64,000 nucleotides of DNA from UBA5336 sp039818165. GTDB lineage: Bacteria > Pseudomonadota > Alphaproteobacteria > Caulobacterales > Hyphomonadaceae. Below the pieces are notes generated by a model, which had not been told where the DNA came from, ran no database searches, and saw nothing but the letters and a program-made list of their open reading frames with translations. A program made the translations under genes and the position numbers. Shown here piece after piece: positions 34,005 to 43,755 of the stretch (position 1 is its first letter; every line of letters begins with the position of its first letter). The DNA lies in the NCBI GenBank assembly GCA_039818165.1, contig JBCBUL010000014.1:6870-70869 (forward strand), in the 5' to 3' direction.

Positions 34005-37000
34005 CTAGTCAAAGGCGTAGGTGAACTGGAACCGTAGACCCTGAGCCTCGTACTGGTCAGCGCCGACACCGTCCGCGAAGACCGCCAGACTGCTGCGCAG
34101 GTTTTCGTCGCCGAACAGATCGGACCCGGCTTCAAACCGAAGACGCGTTTCTTGTCCAAGGAGCGCCTCCGGTTCGTCTCCGAATGAAAGAATCCCCTCA
34201 ATCTCGGCATAGGGTCTGAGGGTCACGGTGCCGCCGGGCGCCCAGAGTGTCTGGATCCGTGGGGCGAAGCTCAACTCGCCCTGGTCTACAGTCTGGCCCG
34301 GGATATCGACGCCAAGACTGTCTGTATAGGCGTTTTGAGACTCGCTGATATGTCGAAAGCTCACCGTCGGCCGGACAATGGTGTCTTCTTCCAGCTTCCA
34401 GTCGCCGAAGAGGCTGGCTTCCAGCAGTGTACGGTCCGTATCAAACCCATCCTCATATGTGCCGAGTGGCGAGACCGTGTTGTCTGACTGACCGAACGCA
34501 GCGCGGGCATCAAGGTACAGATTGTCCAGCAATCGAGCCGTCAGATAGGGGCCGACCATAAAGCCATCGCCGCTGGCTGCCCCGCCCCCGGTGCGGTCAC
34601 CGTCCTGGTCGATCTGGTCAAGCTGCACCAGCCCACCGATGAGGACATCCTCGCTCAGCAAGTAATCGACCCCACCATAGAAGAGCGAAAACTCCCCGCT
34701 ACGCCCCGCAATATCGAACGTCGCAAATGTGCCCTCGACCCACACATCAAATGAGCCTTCTCCGATGTTCACGCTATCGCTCTTGCCAGACTGAAAGGTC
34801 TTCAGACTGGTCGCCACCCGGCCGCCGTCGACGTCGAGTTCCGCGGTCACCGGCTGCTGATCCGAGCCCGGCAAAACGTACCCACCGGCACTGAGTGTGC
34901 CGCGTTGAACAGTTCCGTTCAGCCGGTCCATCCGGCGCTGCAGATCCGGGCCGTTCGACAGCAAGAGTGAATTCCGCGTCGTGAGGAACTCACGGATTTC
35001 TTGCTGGGCCGCCCCGCGGCTGTTCACGCTGGTAAACGTACAGGTGACGTCCTCACCCGGCGCCAGGGCGATGGTCGCCGTTCGGGTCGACACGTCCACC
35101 TGGGAGTCATCATCAGAGCAGCTTAGCCCTGTCAACGCGAACCCGGAGGCCCCCAGATCGTCCGCGGTGACGGTGTATGTGCCCGTGACAACATTGGTGG
35201 CGACCAACTGGCCAGATCCGTTGGCTGTTCCAATCGTGGTCGCAAGTGCTGCGAGGCTTGAGGTAAATCCGAACACCTGATCACCGCCCTGCGCCACCTG
35301 CACAATCGTGATGGACCCTGTCGGGCGCACCTCGACGGACACACGGGCTGTGTCCGTCAGGTCACCGTCGCTCACCTCAACCTCGAAAACGATCGACGCC
35401 GTATTCGACACGTTGGGTGCGACGAAACTCGGACGTGCGCTGCTGGCGTTTTGCAGACTGACACCCGGGCCAGACACCTGCCGCCAGCTATAGCTGAGCA
35501 CGTCGCCATCCGGGTCCGTTGATGCCGTGGCGTCCAGCGTCACGAAGTCTCCAGCATCAATACCCGAAAGCGCGGTGCCCGCATCCGCCACCGGCGCCGT
35601 GTTGTTGACGAAGACAACACTGATCTGATCAGCGGGCGAGGTTTGCACACCATCATCGACGACCAGGCTGAAGACGAAACTTTCGCGCGTGGGCGGCGTT
35701 CCTGTTGGCGATGTGTAAGTAAATGTCGGTGATTGCGCCGCAGGATCGCTGAGTGTCACGGAGCGTCCGCTCGTTTGGCTCCACATATAGCTCAGCGTGT
35801 CGCCATCGGGATCGCTCGATGCGCTGCCGTCCAGTGTCACCGTTCGCGATTGGCCGGGAGCATTAATGGTCTGGTCTGCACCCGCGTCTGCGGTCGGCGG
35901 ATCGTTCACGGTAAACGTCACCGCTACGGTATCAGAGGAGCTTGAGACCCCGTCTGTCACAGTGACGTCGAATGTGAGGGTTTGTTGCCCGCTGAGGCCT
36001 GCCGGGACGGTGAAACTCGGCGCGACATTCGCCGCATCAGATAGGGAGACAGTTGGCCCGGCAGTTTGGGTCCAGACGTAGGTCAGGCTGTCATTATTGA
36101 CGTCCGAAGAATTGCCCGCGTCGAGCTGAACCACGCCGCCGGTCGCGAGATTGGCGAATGTCTGGTCGCTTCCCGCATCCGCCACGGGCGCGTTGTTGGG
36201 CACAAGGGTCAGAGTAATGTCGTCAGCAACGGGGGGATTGGTGCCATCATCTGCGCTCAGCCGAAGGACCACCTGCTGTTGGGCAGGATCCTGCCCCGGA
36301 TCATAGCTGATCTGGGGCGTCAGCGTCGTCGCATCACTGATTGTAACGGCAGGTCCGGAAACCTGGGTCCACGCAAACGTCAAAGCGTCCCCGTCGGCAT
36401 CCGCTGCAGAGCCGGTCAGACTGAATTGGCTCGACGCATTGAAACCGGTAACGGTTGCGTCGGCGCCGGCATCCACGGTTGGCGAGCGGTTGACCCCATC
36501 AATCAGGGCCACGACATCGGAGCACGCGCCGCCCGCCGCCGCCATGGCTGATTTGTCGACCCGCGCAGTCCCGACCTGGGTACGTTGTGATCCCGCCAGA
36601 TCAAAAACAGCAAAATCAAGATCATCGCCCGACCCGCTTAAACCGGACAGGCTCACCGTGTTGGTCCGGATGCGCGCATAGAGGCGATCGTTCTGACTTT
36701 GACCCACGGGGACCGAATTCGACTGGCCAAAGTCGATGCGGTTGTTCGGCGTACCGGCAGGCGTGAGGCGGACTTCATACTCGTCTCGGCCGCTGCCGTC
36801 GTCTGTGATACCTGTCACACTGAGGTCCGCCGAAACGCGGCACTCTCCCGAGACTTTGGCATAGGTCAGATTGGACGGACCCGCCGTCAGCAACTGCGCA
36901 GGGGCCGCGTAGTTTGCAATGATGTCGACGGTGTCAGTCGATTGGGCGCCCGAAGGATCAGAGACGGCCAGTGTCAAAGTGAAGGTTTGCGCCCCGGTCA

Positions 37001-38327
37001 GCCCCGATGGGAATGTGATCACCGGACTGATGTCCGTGGAGTCGTCAAACGTGATGCCTGAGGGACCTCCGGTTTGGGACCATGATACCGTCAGCGGATC
37101 TCCGTCTGGGTCCTGGCTGCGATTTCCATTCAGCTGAAGCGTATCGCCGCCCACAACCCCGTTGATGTTGCGATCAATGCCGGCATTGGCAACGGGCGCC
37201 TGGTTCACTGGTGCGGGCGCGACATTCACCACCACGGTCGACGTGGACGATGCCTGCCCATCGCTGACCATCAGTTCGAAACCATATTGGCGCGCCGCAG
37301 AGATGCCGGTGACGCTGAACGTCGCCTGCGGTGAGGACGTATTCGTCAGGCTGACACCCCAGGTCGGGCCGCTGATTTGTCGCCAGGAGTAGGTCAACGG
37401 GTCGCCATCGGGATCGGACGATCCGCTGCCGTCCAGTGTGATCGGCGTGCCTGACACATAGCTGGGGTTGGAGATGTTGTTTCCGGCATTCGCGACGGGC
37501 GCCTGATTCACTGCGGCGCGGTTGAGTGTGACGATGATTGAGTCGTTCGCCACACCGCCATTTCCGTCCCGGACCTCGAGGTTGACGATAAACTGCGCCG
37601 TTGGAAAATTCCCGAAAAAGGCCGGAGACACTGACAAGGTCGGCGACACCGCATTTGGATCCGAGAAGCTGATGCCAAACAGTCCTGTGGGGTTGGACCA
37701 AGTATAGGTCAGCGTATCGCCATCTGGGTCACTGGTGCCACTTCCGTCCAATTGGACCGGCGCGCCAGGCGTGTAGTTGTTCAGCAGGATGTCCGTGCCC
37801 GCATCTGCCACGGGAGGCCGGTTGGCGTTAAAACCACTATTGGCGGCAAGGGTCGCACATGCACCACCCGCGGCGTTGATCTGCGACAGCGTGAGGGTGC
37901 GCACGGCCTTCGCTGGCCCCGTACTGGCAGTTGCAGATGTCGTATCGAGCACGTTGACCGCGATGGTCGAGCCCAAATTCTGGTTACTCGGAACGGTGAA
38001 GACGAGCGTTTGCTGAAATGCTCCGGTTGCGACCTGATTGGCTGTGGTTTGGAACAGCTGGGATGGTCCGGGTGTAGCCCCCAGAGTGGTGTTTGAAGAC
38101 AGGACCACCCGAAAGGAGTCCTGAATGCCAGCGGTTGCCGTGTCATCATCCGCGTTGGCCCCAAGGCTCACGGTCGGGCTTATGGAACAGACGCCGCCGG
38201 CACCGTTGAACGTTACGCCGGTGATGGTCTCATTGGTCGTGGCGTTTGCATGCGGCGACAGCGCGAGCGCCGAGACTGACGACATGGCCAAAAGGGCGAG
38301 GGATCTGGGTTTGCGGATAAGTGCCAT
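34005..38327 (-). CDS. Giant PKD-repeat protein with autotransporter-type beta-barrel
   Basis: This 1440-residue surface protein has a signal peptide (SLALLAMSSVSALALSPHANA). A Cys-flanked module spans residues 30-165, three PKD/REJ-like repeats (PVADAG...LDGSGTSDPDGDTLTYTW) run from 168 to about 480, a second copy of the Cys module 485-605, and four more PKD-like repeats to about 1000. A SpaA/prealbumin-like segment (1004-1105, with SCSDDDSQVD and TCTFTS) follows. The last 260 residues resemble an outer-membrane beta-barrel (FDVWVEGTFATFDIAGRSGE, YLDARAAFGQSDN) ending in YAFD. Aspartate-rich loops suggest calcium binding. The likely role is adhesion or surface binding. The ATG is preceded by TGGAGC. 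The LuxR-type gene lies 88 bases upstream on the same strand. Confidence 0.85.
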   Translation of the reverse strand: MALIRKPRSLALLAMSSVSALALSPHANATTNETITGVTFNGAGGVCSISPTVSLGANADDDTATAGIQDSFRVVLSSNTTLGATPGPSQLFQTTANQVATGAFQQTLVFTVPSNQNLGSTIAVNVLDTTSATASTGPAKAVRTLTLSQINAAGGACATLAANSGFNANRPPVADAGTDILLNNYTPGAPVQLDGSGTSDPDGDTLTYTWSNPTGLFGISFSDPNAVSPTLSVSPAFFGNFPTAQFIVNLEVRDGNGGVANDSIIVTLNRAAVNQAPVANAGNNISNPSYVSGTPITLDGSGSSDPDGDPLTYSWRQISGPTWGVSLTNTSSPQATFSVTGISAARQYGFELMVSDGQASSTSTVVVNVAPAPVNQAPVANAGIDRNINGVVGGDTLQLNGNRSQDPDGDPLTVSWSQTGGPSGITFDDSTDISPVITFPSGLTGAQTFTLTLAVSDPSGAQSTDTVDIIANYAAPAQLLTAGPSNLTYAKVSGECRVSADLSVTGITDDGSGRDEYEVRLTPAGTPNNRIDFGQSNSVPVGQSQNDRLYARIRTNTVSLSGLSGSGDDLDFAVFDLAGSQRTQVGTARVDKSAMAAAGGACSDVVALIDGVNRSPTVDAGADATVTGFNASSQFSLTGSAADADGDALTFAWTQVSGPAVTISDATTLTPQISYDPGQDPAQQQVVLRLSADDGTNPPVADDITLTLVPNNAPVADAGSDQTFANLATGGVVQLDAGNSSDVNNDSLTYVWTQTAGPTVSLSDAANVAPSFTVPAGLSGQQTLTFDVTVTDGVSSSSDTVAVTFTVNDPPTADAGADQTINAPGQSRTVTLDGSASSDPDGDTLSYMWSQTSGRSVTLSDPAAQSPTFTYTSPTGTPPTRESFVFSLVVDDGVQTSPADQISVVFVNNTAPVADAGTALSGIDAGDFVTLDATASTDPDGDVLSYSWRQVSGPGVSLQNASSARPSFVAPNVSNTASIVFEVEVSDGDLTDTARVSVEVRPTGSITIVQVAQGGDQVFGFTSSLAALATTIGTANGSGQLVATNVVTGTYTVTADDLGASGFALTGLSCSDDDSQVDVSTRTATIALAPGEDVTCTFTSVNSRGAAQQEIREFLTTRNSLLLSNGPDLQRRMDRLNGTVQRGTLSAGGYVLPGSDQQPVTAELDVDGGRVATSLKTFQSGKSDSVNIGEGSFDVWVEGTFATFDIAGRSGEFSLFYGGVDYLLSEDVLIGGLVQLDQIDQDGDRTGGGAASGDGFMVGPYLTARLLDNLYLDARAAFGQSDNTVSPLGTYEDGFDTDRTLLEASLFGDWKLEEDTIVRPTVSFRHISESQNAYTDSLGVDIPGQTVDQGELSFAPRIQTLWAPGGTVTLRPYAEIEGILSFGDEPEALLGQETRLRFEAGSDLFGDENLRSSLAVFADGVGADQYEAQGLRFQFTYAFD

Positions 38328-38415
38328 CGGGCGAGCTCCAAAGATAACGGCTTTGGTCCCGCGATGCCCCACCCTGAGTCCGGCTTGAATGTCCCATATG
38401 GAACAAACAGCGCGT

Positions 38416-40119
38416 TTAGGCCGCCGCGCTACAGTTTAGCTCTTGTAATTGCTGAACAAAAACGTCGGGTCTTTGATAGAAAACGAGTGAACCTGCCCCG
38501 GATACGATCTCCAAGCGCGCGGTCGGCAATATCTTCAGAAAGTCTTCGATGAGTTGAGCCCGGTCTCGCACGTCTTGCTCACCATAAACAAGGTGAACGG
38601 GCTGCGTGATCGATGCAGCGAGCGAACTCCAGTCCATTGCATTGAGCAGTATCTCCTCAACGCCGCCATCCACCCCATTGAGATACCCATAGGCCGTTGA
38701 ATCAAATATCATCTTTTTGACTCCCGCGCCGGAAATCGTGTCCAGATCCGCCAACGAGCCTGAGAAGAAGCGGTTCATGTAAGAGTCTTCGTAGCCTGCC
38801 TGAATTTTGGCGACGATGGATCTTAAGTAGAAGCGCAGCACACTCGGCGCATGCTTCGCCAGATAATAGGGCACCCGTACTTGAGCGATCATCTTCTTCA
38901 GCTGATTTCCCCCAACAATCGGCAGGGTTGTGCACACAAAGACCAAACCTTCACACCGGTCGGGGAAAGTTTGGGCAAAAGCGAAAGCATAGGGCGATGC
39001 CCCGTGGCTTGCGATGATAGGACACGTGGCAACATCAAAATGGTCGAGTAGTTCCGCGAGCCTTCGGGCGAAGCCATAGGCTTGCTCGAACCCGGTGCCG
39101 CATCCAGATGTGCTGCCGAAATGCGGCCGCCAAGGCATAATCAGACGGTAGCCATTGTCCTTGAACAGCGCTTTCACCTCTGGTGTCAGCCCAGTCTCGC
39201 CGATCATGGGATGAAAATAGAGCACCGGGCGGGCATCCGGATCGCCCCAAACATCAACTGCCAAATGACTGCCGTCAGCGAGCTCAAGAACCTCAAGCTT
39301 GCGACGGCCTTCTTCCCCGAACGGCCGCTGCGGATCATCCTGGTTCAGTTTGGAGAGCTTGGAAAAACCGGAATACAAACAGACGAGTTCTGTCTGGGAC
39401 TTCAGGTTCAGTTTGGACAACAAGTGCTTCAACTGATTGCGAACGGTGCCAAGGGAGCGCCCCCGCTGTTGCGCGAGGTCGCGCAAGCTGACGCCGTTGA
39501 CGATTGCCCGGCATATCGCCAGTTCGGCCGCCGTGAGAGACAAACTCTGCGAGAACAAGCGCCCAACACTGTCTTCCCAACTCATATTCAGCTCTTGGAC
39601 GATCGCTACAGGACCGTCGGGGTCATGCAGGTCCCATTCAACGATATGCTGGCTGAGTCGCTCGGTTGCCGCAGACAGGACGGTCAATACCAGGGCCGGC
39701 TCCGGCGAGGCGTTGCGAAGCCCAGCCAGGCCTTTGCAGAACGCCTGTTTGTCGGCAGTGTCTGACAAAGCCTTGTGCAGATGCTCGCCAATATTCAGGC
39801 CGAGGCTCTGCTGCGCCGCCTCGCTGAGCTTGGTGATCACCCCCTGATCATTGACCATGACCCATGAGAGGGCCTCGGAGCGTATCGCACGGCGCGCTTT
39901 TGGCGTTGCAGAATGCTCCGTACGCTCTGCCAGAGCCAGCGCGCTTTCATAGTATTGGCTGACATCCTGAAGAGTCTTGTCGGGCTCGGTCAGGACGTCA
40001 TTTCCAGCTTCAATCAGGCGGCTGATCTTTTGGTCGAGCAGGTCATCAAGTTCGAACAGTTTGGTCGGCTCGAGGACAAGTTCATAGGCGAGCTGTATCA
40101 GTCGATCCTCAAATCGCAT
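38416..40119 (-). CDS. LuxR-type regulator fused to alpha/beta-hydrolase-like domain
   Basis: The 567-residue protein has three parts. Residues about 65-190 look PAS-like (ALSWVMVNDQGVITKLSEAA). Residues about 200-260 are a LuxR/GerE helix-turn-helix (LTAAELAICRAIVNG, SLRDLAQQRGRSLGTVRNQL). Residues about 275-565 have an alpha/beta-hydrolase fold (RPVLYFHPMIGETG, PWRPHFGSTSGCG). The catalytic pattern is altered: the nucleophile elbow reads IIASHGASPY with His372 where Ser is usual, and the final His position reads VSGAGSLVF with Ser544; Asp516 in VYGEQDVRD is kept. It is probably a ligand-sensing regulator rather than an esterase. ATG is preceded by GAGGAG. A perfect palindrome lies 51 bp upstream, and the PKD autotransporter gene is downstream. 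Confidence 0.85.
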   Translation of the reverse strand: MRFEDRLIQLAYELVLEPTKLFELDDLLDQKISRLIEAGNDVLTEPDKTLQDVSQYYESALALAERTEHSATPKARRAIRSEALSWVMVNDQGVITKLSEAAQQSLGLNIGEHLHKALSDTADKQAFCKGLAGLRNASPEPALVLTVLSAATERLSQHIVEWDLHDPDGPVAIVQELNMSWEDSVGRLFSQSLSLTAAELAICRAIVNGVSLRDLAQQRGRSLGTVRNQLKHLLSKLNLKSQTELVCLYSGFSKLSKLNQDDPQRPFGEEGRRKLEVLELADGSHLAVDVWGDPDARPVLYFHPMIGETGLTPEVKALFKDNGYRLIMPWRPHFGSTSGCGTGFEQAYGFARRLAELLDHFDVATCPIIASHGASPYAFAFAQTFPDRCEGLVFVCTTLPIVGGNQLKKMIAQVRVPYYLAKHAPSVLRFYLRSIVAKIQAGYEDSYMNRFFSGSLADLDTISGAGVKKMIFDSTAYGYLNGVDGGVEEILLNAMDWSSLAASITQPVHLVYGEQDVRDRAQLIEDFLKILPTARLEIVSGAGSLVFYQRPDVFVQQLQELNCSAAA

Positions 40120-40169
40120 GAATTTCTCCTCGGGGTTAGAATTCAGCTTGGAGGCCGCTATGCCCCGTT

Positions 40170-40187
40170 CTGTAATCGGAATTACAG
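40170..40187. promoter_or_regulatory. Perfect palindrome upstream of LuxR-hydrolase gene
   Basis: CTGTAAT and ATTACAG form a 7-bp perfect inverted repeat with a 4-base spacer, 18 bp in all, 51 bp upstream of the regulator start. The CTGTA...TACAG arms resemble lux-box-type elements, though the spacer is two bases longer. It may be an autoregulatory operator. The 40120-40365 gap otherwise shows no gene. Confidence 0.5.
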
Positions 40188-40365
40188 CAGAGATGTGATT
40201 GTGGAGTTGGATTGAGATGCATGTTTTGCACGCCCGTCAGATAATGTCCCCCCGACATGCAGCAATGTACCATTTGGTATATCTGGGCATGCTTGGCGTG
40301 TCGCCGGACAACCTGATGTCGCTGGCGCACATCATGGCATTTGAGGGAACCTCCGTTACTTCGGC

Positions 40366-43300
40366 TTAGTGAAAATTCCGACCGGCAGGGATGATGCGGA
40401 CGTCCCGCGGGTGACGGCCTGCGGACCGGGATGGTGGGCCTTTACGCTCTGGGATCGGACGCAAGACTTCATCGGCCCGGTCCAGCGCATTCTTCAGCGG
40501 GTCATTCTGGGCGTCCTCAGACAGCCGTTCCAGATCGCAGGTTCGGTCAATCAGCTGCTCGGCAACAATGTGGGTGACGTTGTCCGCGGTCTGCACACGG
40601 CCCTTCACGACCAGAATGCGCGCGCCCATCACCACGGAGCGAAAGCGCTCGAACACTTTCTGCCAGACGACAAGATTGGCGATACCGGTTTCGTCTTCCA
40701 TGGTGATGAAGCATACCCCACCGGCCGAACCGGGGCGCTGGCGCACCAGGACAACGCCGCCAAGCTCGACCCGTGCCCCATTCGGGCGGGCGCACGCCTC
40801 CCTCGCCGGGAGCAGACCAAGCCGGGCATAGCGATCGCGCAGGAACGAAATGGGATGATCCTTCAACGATAGGCGGGTCGTCTGATAGTCCTGAATGACA
40901 TGTTCAGAGGTTGGCATGATCGGCAATCGGGTCAGCCCGTCGCGGCCCTGCTCGGCCACATCTGCGGCGGCAAACAATGGCAGGCTCGCCCCGCTCGCCT
41001 CACCGCGTACCGCCCAGAGCGCGGCGCGCCGGTCCAGGCCCATGGAACAGAATGCGTCGGCAGCCGCCAGATGCTCCAATGCCCGCCTCGTAATGCCAGA
41101 TCGGCGGCGGATATCTTCTGGTACGTCATAACCACCGCCGCGTGCTTCCAGCATCTGCTCGATTTCATCCTCGCCCAGACCGTCAATCTGGCGCAGGCCA
41201 AGACGTACCGCGAGTCTTGTCTGATCACCGCTATGCTTTGCATTCTGGTTTGATCCCGTATCGCTGCGCTCACATGGATCGCGCTCACGGCTGCTGTCTT
41301 TGGTCTCCCCTACGCCTTCCGCGCCGCGATGGATCGTGCTCAGGGCTGCCGAGTCCTGGGATACGGGCTCAAGCGTATTGTCCCAATCCGACAGGTTCAC
41401 ATCGGCAGCACGCACCTCAACACCGTTTTCGCGGGCATCGCGCACGATCTGGGCCGGCGCATAAAAGCCCATGGGCTGGCTGTTAAGCAGGGCCGCGCAG
41501 AACACATCGGGATGGTGGCATTTCAGCCAGGACGAGATGTAGACCAGCAGGGCAAAACTGGCCGCATGGCTTTCGGGAAAGCCATATTCGCCAAAGCCTT
41601 TCACCTGATCGAAGCAGCGTTGGGCAAAGTCGCGCTCATAGCCACGCGCCACCATCCGTTCGACCATCAGATCCTGATAATTCTGGATTGTGCCGACCTT
41701 CCTGAAAGTCGCCATGGCCCGGCGCAGGCCATTGGCTTCATCGGCAGAGAACTTCGCTGCATCCATGGCAATCTGCATCGCCTGTTCCTGAAACAGGGGG
41801 ACGCCGAGGGTGCGGCATAGGATCTGCTCCAACTCATCAGGCGGGCCGTGCTCCGGCGCGGGGCTGGGATAGCGCGGCTTCTCCAGCCCCTGCCTGCGAC
41901 GCAGATAGGGATGCACCATGTCGCCCTGGATCGGACCTGGCCGGACAATCGCAACTTCGATGACGAGATCGTAGAATTCGCGCGGGCGCAGGCGCGGCAG
42001 CATGTTCATCTGTGCGCGGCTTTCGACCTGGAACACGCCAAGGCTCTCCCCCCGGCAGAGCATGTCATAGGTCGCGGTATCGCCTTGCGGGACGCTTGCG
42101 AGGTCATGATCAATATTCTTGTGCAAGCGCAGAAGATCGAAGGCCTTGCGGATGCAGGTTAGCATGCCGAGGCCCAGCACATCCACTTTCATGATGTTCA
42201 GCGCCGAGATGTCATCTTTGTCCCACTCGATGAAGGTGCGGTCTTCCATGGCGGCATTGCCGATCGGAACCGTCTCGGTGAGCAGGCCCCGGGTCAGCAC
42301 GAAGCCACCAACATGTTGGGACAGGTGGCGCGGAAACCCGATAAGCTGCCGCGTCAGGGTGATCGCGCGGCGCACCATAGGGTTGCCTGGATCAAGACCT
42401 GCCTGCTGGATATGGCCGGGCTTTATATCAGGCCCGAAGCTGCCCCAGACGGTGCCCGCCAACACCGACGATACATCCTCTGACAGACCCAACGCCTTGC
42501 AAACTTCGCGTACGGCTGAGCGTGGGCGATAGGAAATCACCGTAGCTGTCAGCGCGGCGCGGGCGCGGCCATAGCGCTCATAAACGTACTGGATGACTTC
42601 TTCGCGCCGCTCATGTTCGAAATCCACATCGATGTCCGGGGGCTCCTTGCGCTCCTTGGTCAAAAAGCGCTCGAACAGCAGGCTGGTCATCGTCGGGTCG
42701 ACGCTGGTGATACCGAGGCAATAACAGACAGCGGAATTGGCCGCCGACCCCCGCCCCTGGCACAAAATGTCATGCTCGCGCGCCCATCGCACAACGTCAT
42801 GGACCGTCAAAAAGTAAGGCGCATAGTCCAGTTCACCGATCAGGGTGAGTTCCTTCACCAGCGCGTCGATCACCTTGCGCGGCACGCCGCCGGGATAGCG
42901 CCAGTCCGCGCCCGCCCAGGCCAGGTCTTCCAAGTGCTGCTGCGGGGTCTTGCCGGGCGGCACGGGCTCATCGGGATACTCATAGGCCAGTTCATCCAGC
43001 GAAAAGGTGCAGCGCTCTGCAATCTCGACCGTACGCGCCAGGGCAGGCTCAAATCCTTTGAAAAGGCGCGCCATTTCCTCCGGCGGTTTCAAATGCCGCT
43101 CGGCATTGGCCTCCAGGCGGAACCCGGCATCTTCGATGGTGCAGTGTTCGCGGATGCAGGTCACGACATCCTGCAGGGGCCTGCGCTCCGGGGCGTGGTA
43201 GAGCACGTCATTTACGGCAATAATCGGCGCGCCCGCCTTGGCGCCCAGGTCAGCCAACCGCGCGATCATCTCCCGGTCCTGACCTGCAAACCTGTAGCGT

Positions 43301-43755
43301 GCCGCCAGATAAATCCGTCCCCCCCAGCCCTGCGCCAGACGCTCAAGCGTGTCGGCAAAGGTCCCGTCCAGCCGGTCCGGCGGCATGACGATAAACACTT
43401 GCCCATCGCCATGGGCGAGAATGTCTTCCAGCGTGATCTCACATGCGCCCTTCTCCGCGCGCCGTTTTCCCAGCGTGAGAAGCTGGCTGAGGCGACCATA
43501 GGCGGCCCGGTCGGTGGGGTAGCAGATCAGCTCCGGGCCATCGGTGGGCACAAGTCTTGCGCCCACCAACATGCGCATACCGGCTTCCTTGGCCGCGATA
43601 TGGGCCCGCACGACACCCGCCAGCGTGTTGCGATCAGCAATACCTATTGCCTGAAGGCCAAGTGCCTTGGCCTGGTGCACCAGTTCTTCCCCATGGCTTG
43701 CACCGCGCAGGAAAGAGAAGTTCGTCGTGACGGCCAGCTCTGCATAATCGGTCAT
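40366..43755 (-). CDS. dnaE2: Error-prone DNA polymerase III alpha-type subunit (ImuC/DnaE2)
   Basis: DnaE2 copies across damaged template with ImuB during SOS mutagenesis. The start MTDYAELAVTTNFSFLRGASH begins the PHP domain and overlaps the imuB stop (ATGA); the open frame continues eight codons upstream. The 1129-residue product shows the catalytic PPDIDVDFEHERREEVIQYV near residue 385, GRGSAANSAVCYCLGIT, VDVLGLGMLTCIRKAF, and a C-terminal OB-fold (GGVCFITMEDETGIANLVVW). An extra hydrophilic stretch of about 45 residues (roughly 798-844) interrupts the usual join between SDWDNTLEP and RLAVRLGLRQIDGL, encoded by DNA with two 21-bp near-identical copies. The reading frame is intact. Confidence 0.95.
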   Translation of the reverse strand: MTDYAELAVTTNFSFLRGASHGEELVHQAKALGLQAIGIADRNTLAGVVRAHIAAKEAGMRMLVGARLVPTDGPELICYPTDRAAYGRLSQLLTLGKRRAEKGACEITLEDILAHGDGQVFIVMPPDRLDGTFADTLERLAQGWGGRIYLAARYRFAGQDREMIARLADLGAKAGAPIIAVNDVLYHAPERRPLQDVVTCIREHCTIEDAGFRLEANAERHLKPPEEMARLFKGFEPALARTVEIAERCTFSLDELAYEYPDEPVPPGKTPQQHLEDLAWAGADWRYPGGVPRKVIDALVKELTLIGELDYAPYFLTVHDVVRWAREHDILCQGRGSAANSAVCYCLGITSVDPTMTSLLFERFLTKERKEPPDIDVDFEHERREEVIQYVYERYGRARAALTATVISYRPRSAVREVCKALGLSEDVSSVLAGTVWGSFGPDIKPGHIQQAGLDPGNPMVRRAITLTRQLIGFPRHLSQHVGGFVLTRGLLTETVPIGNAAMEDRTFIEWDKDDISALNIMKVDVLGLGMLTCIRKAFDLLRLHKNIDHDLASVPQGDTATYDMLCRGESLGVFQVESRAQMNMLPRLRPREFYDLVIEVAIVRPGPIQGDMVHPYLRRRQGLEKPRYPSPAPEHGPPDELEQILCRTLGVPLFQEQAMQIAMDAAKFSADEANGLRRAMATFRKVGTIQNYQDLMVERMVARGYERDFAQRCFDQVKGFGEYGFPESHAASFALLVYISSWLKCHHPDVFCAALLNSQPMGFYAPAQIVRDARENGVEVRAADVNLSDWDNTLEPVSQDSAALSTIHRGAEGVGETKDSSRERDPCERSDTGSNQNAKHSGDQTRLAVRLGLRQIDGLGEDEIEQMLEARGGGYDVPEDIRRRSGITRRALEHLAAADAFCSMGLDRRAALWAVRGEASGASLPLFAAADVAEQGRDGLTRLPIMPTSEHVIQDYQTTRLSLKDHPISFLRDRYARLGLLPAREACARPNGARVELGGVVLVRQRPGSAGGVCFITMEDETGIANLVVWQKVFERFRSVVMGARILVVKGRVQTADNVTHIVAEQLIDRTCDLERLSEDAQNDPLKNALDRADEVLRPIPERKGPPSRSAGRHPRDVRIIPAGRNFH
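41274..41349. repeat. Two 21-bp near-identical direct repeats inside dnaE2
   Basis: Copies at 41274-41294 and 41329-41349 match at 19 of 21 bases and are 55 bp apart, offset by a non-multiple of three, so they encode different residues. They lie in the unusual hydrophilic insert of dnaE2. They may mark an inserted small repeat element or duplicated spacer. Confidence 0.6.
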
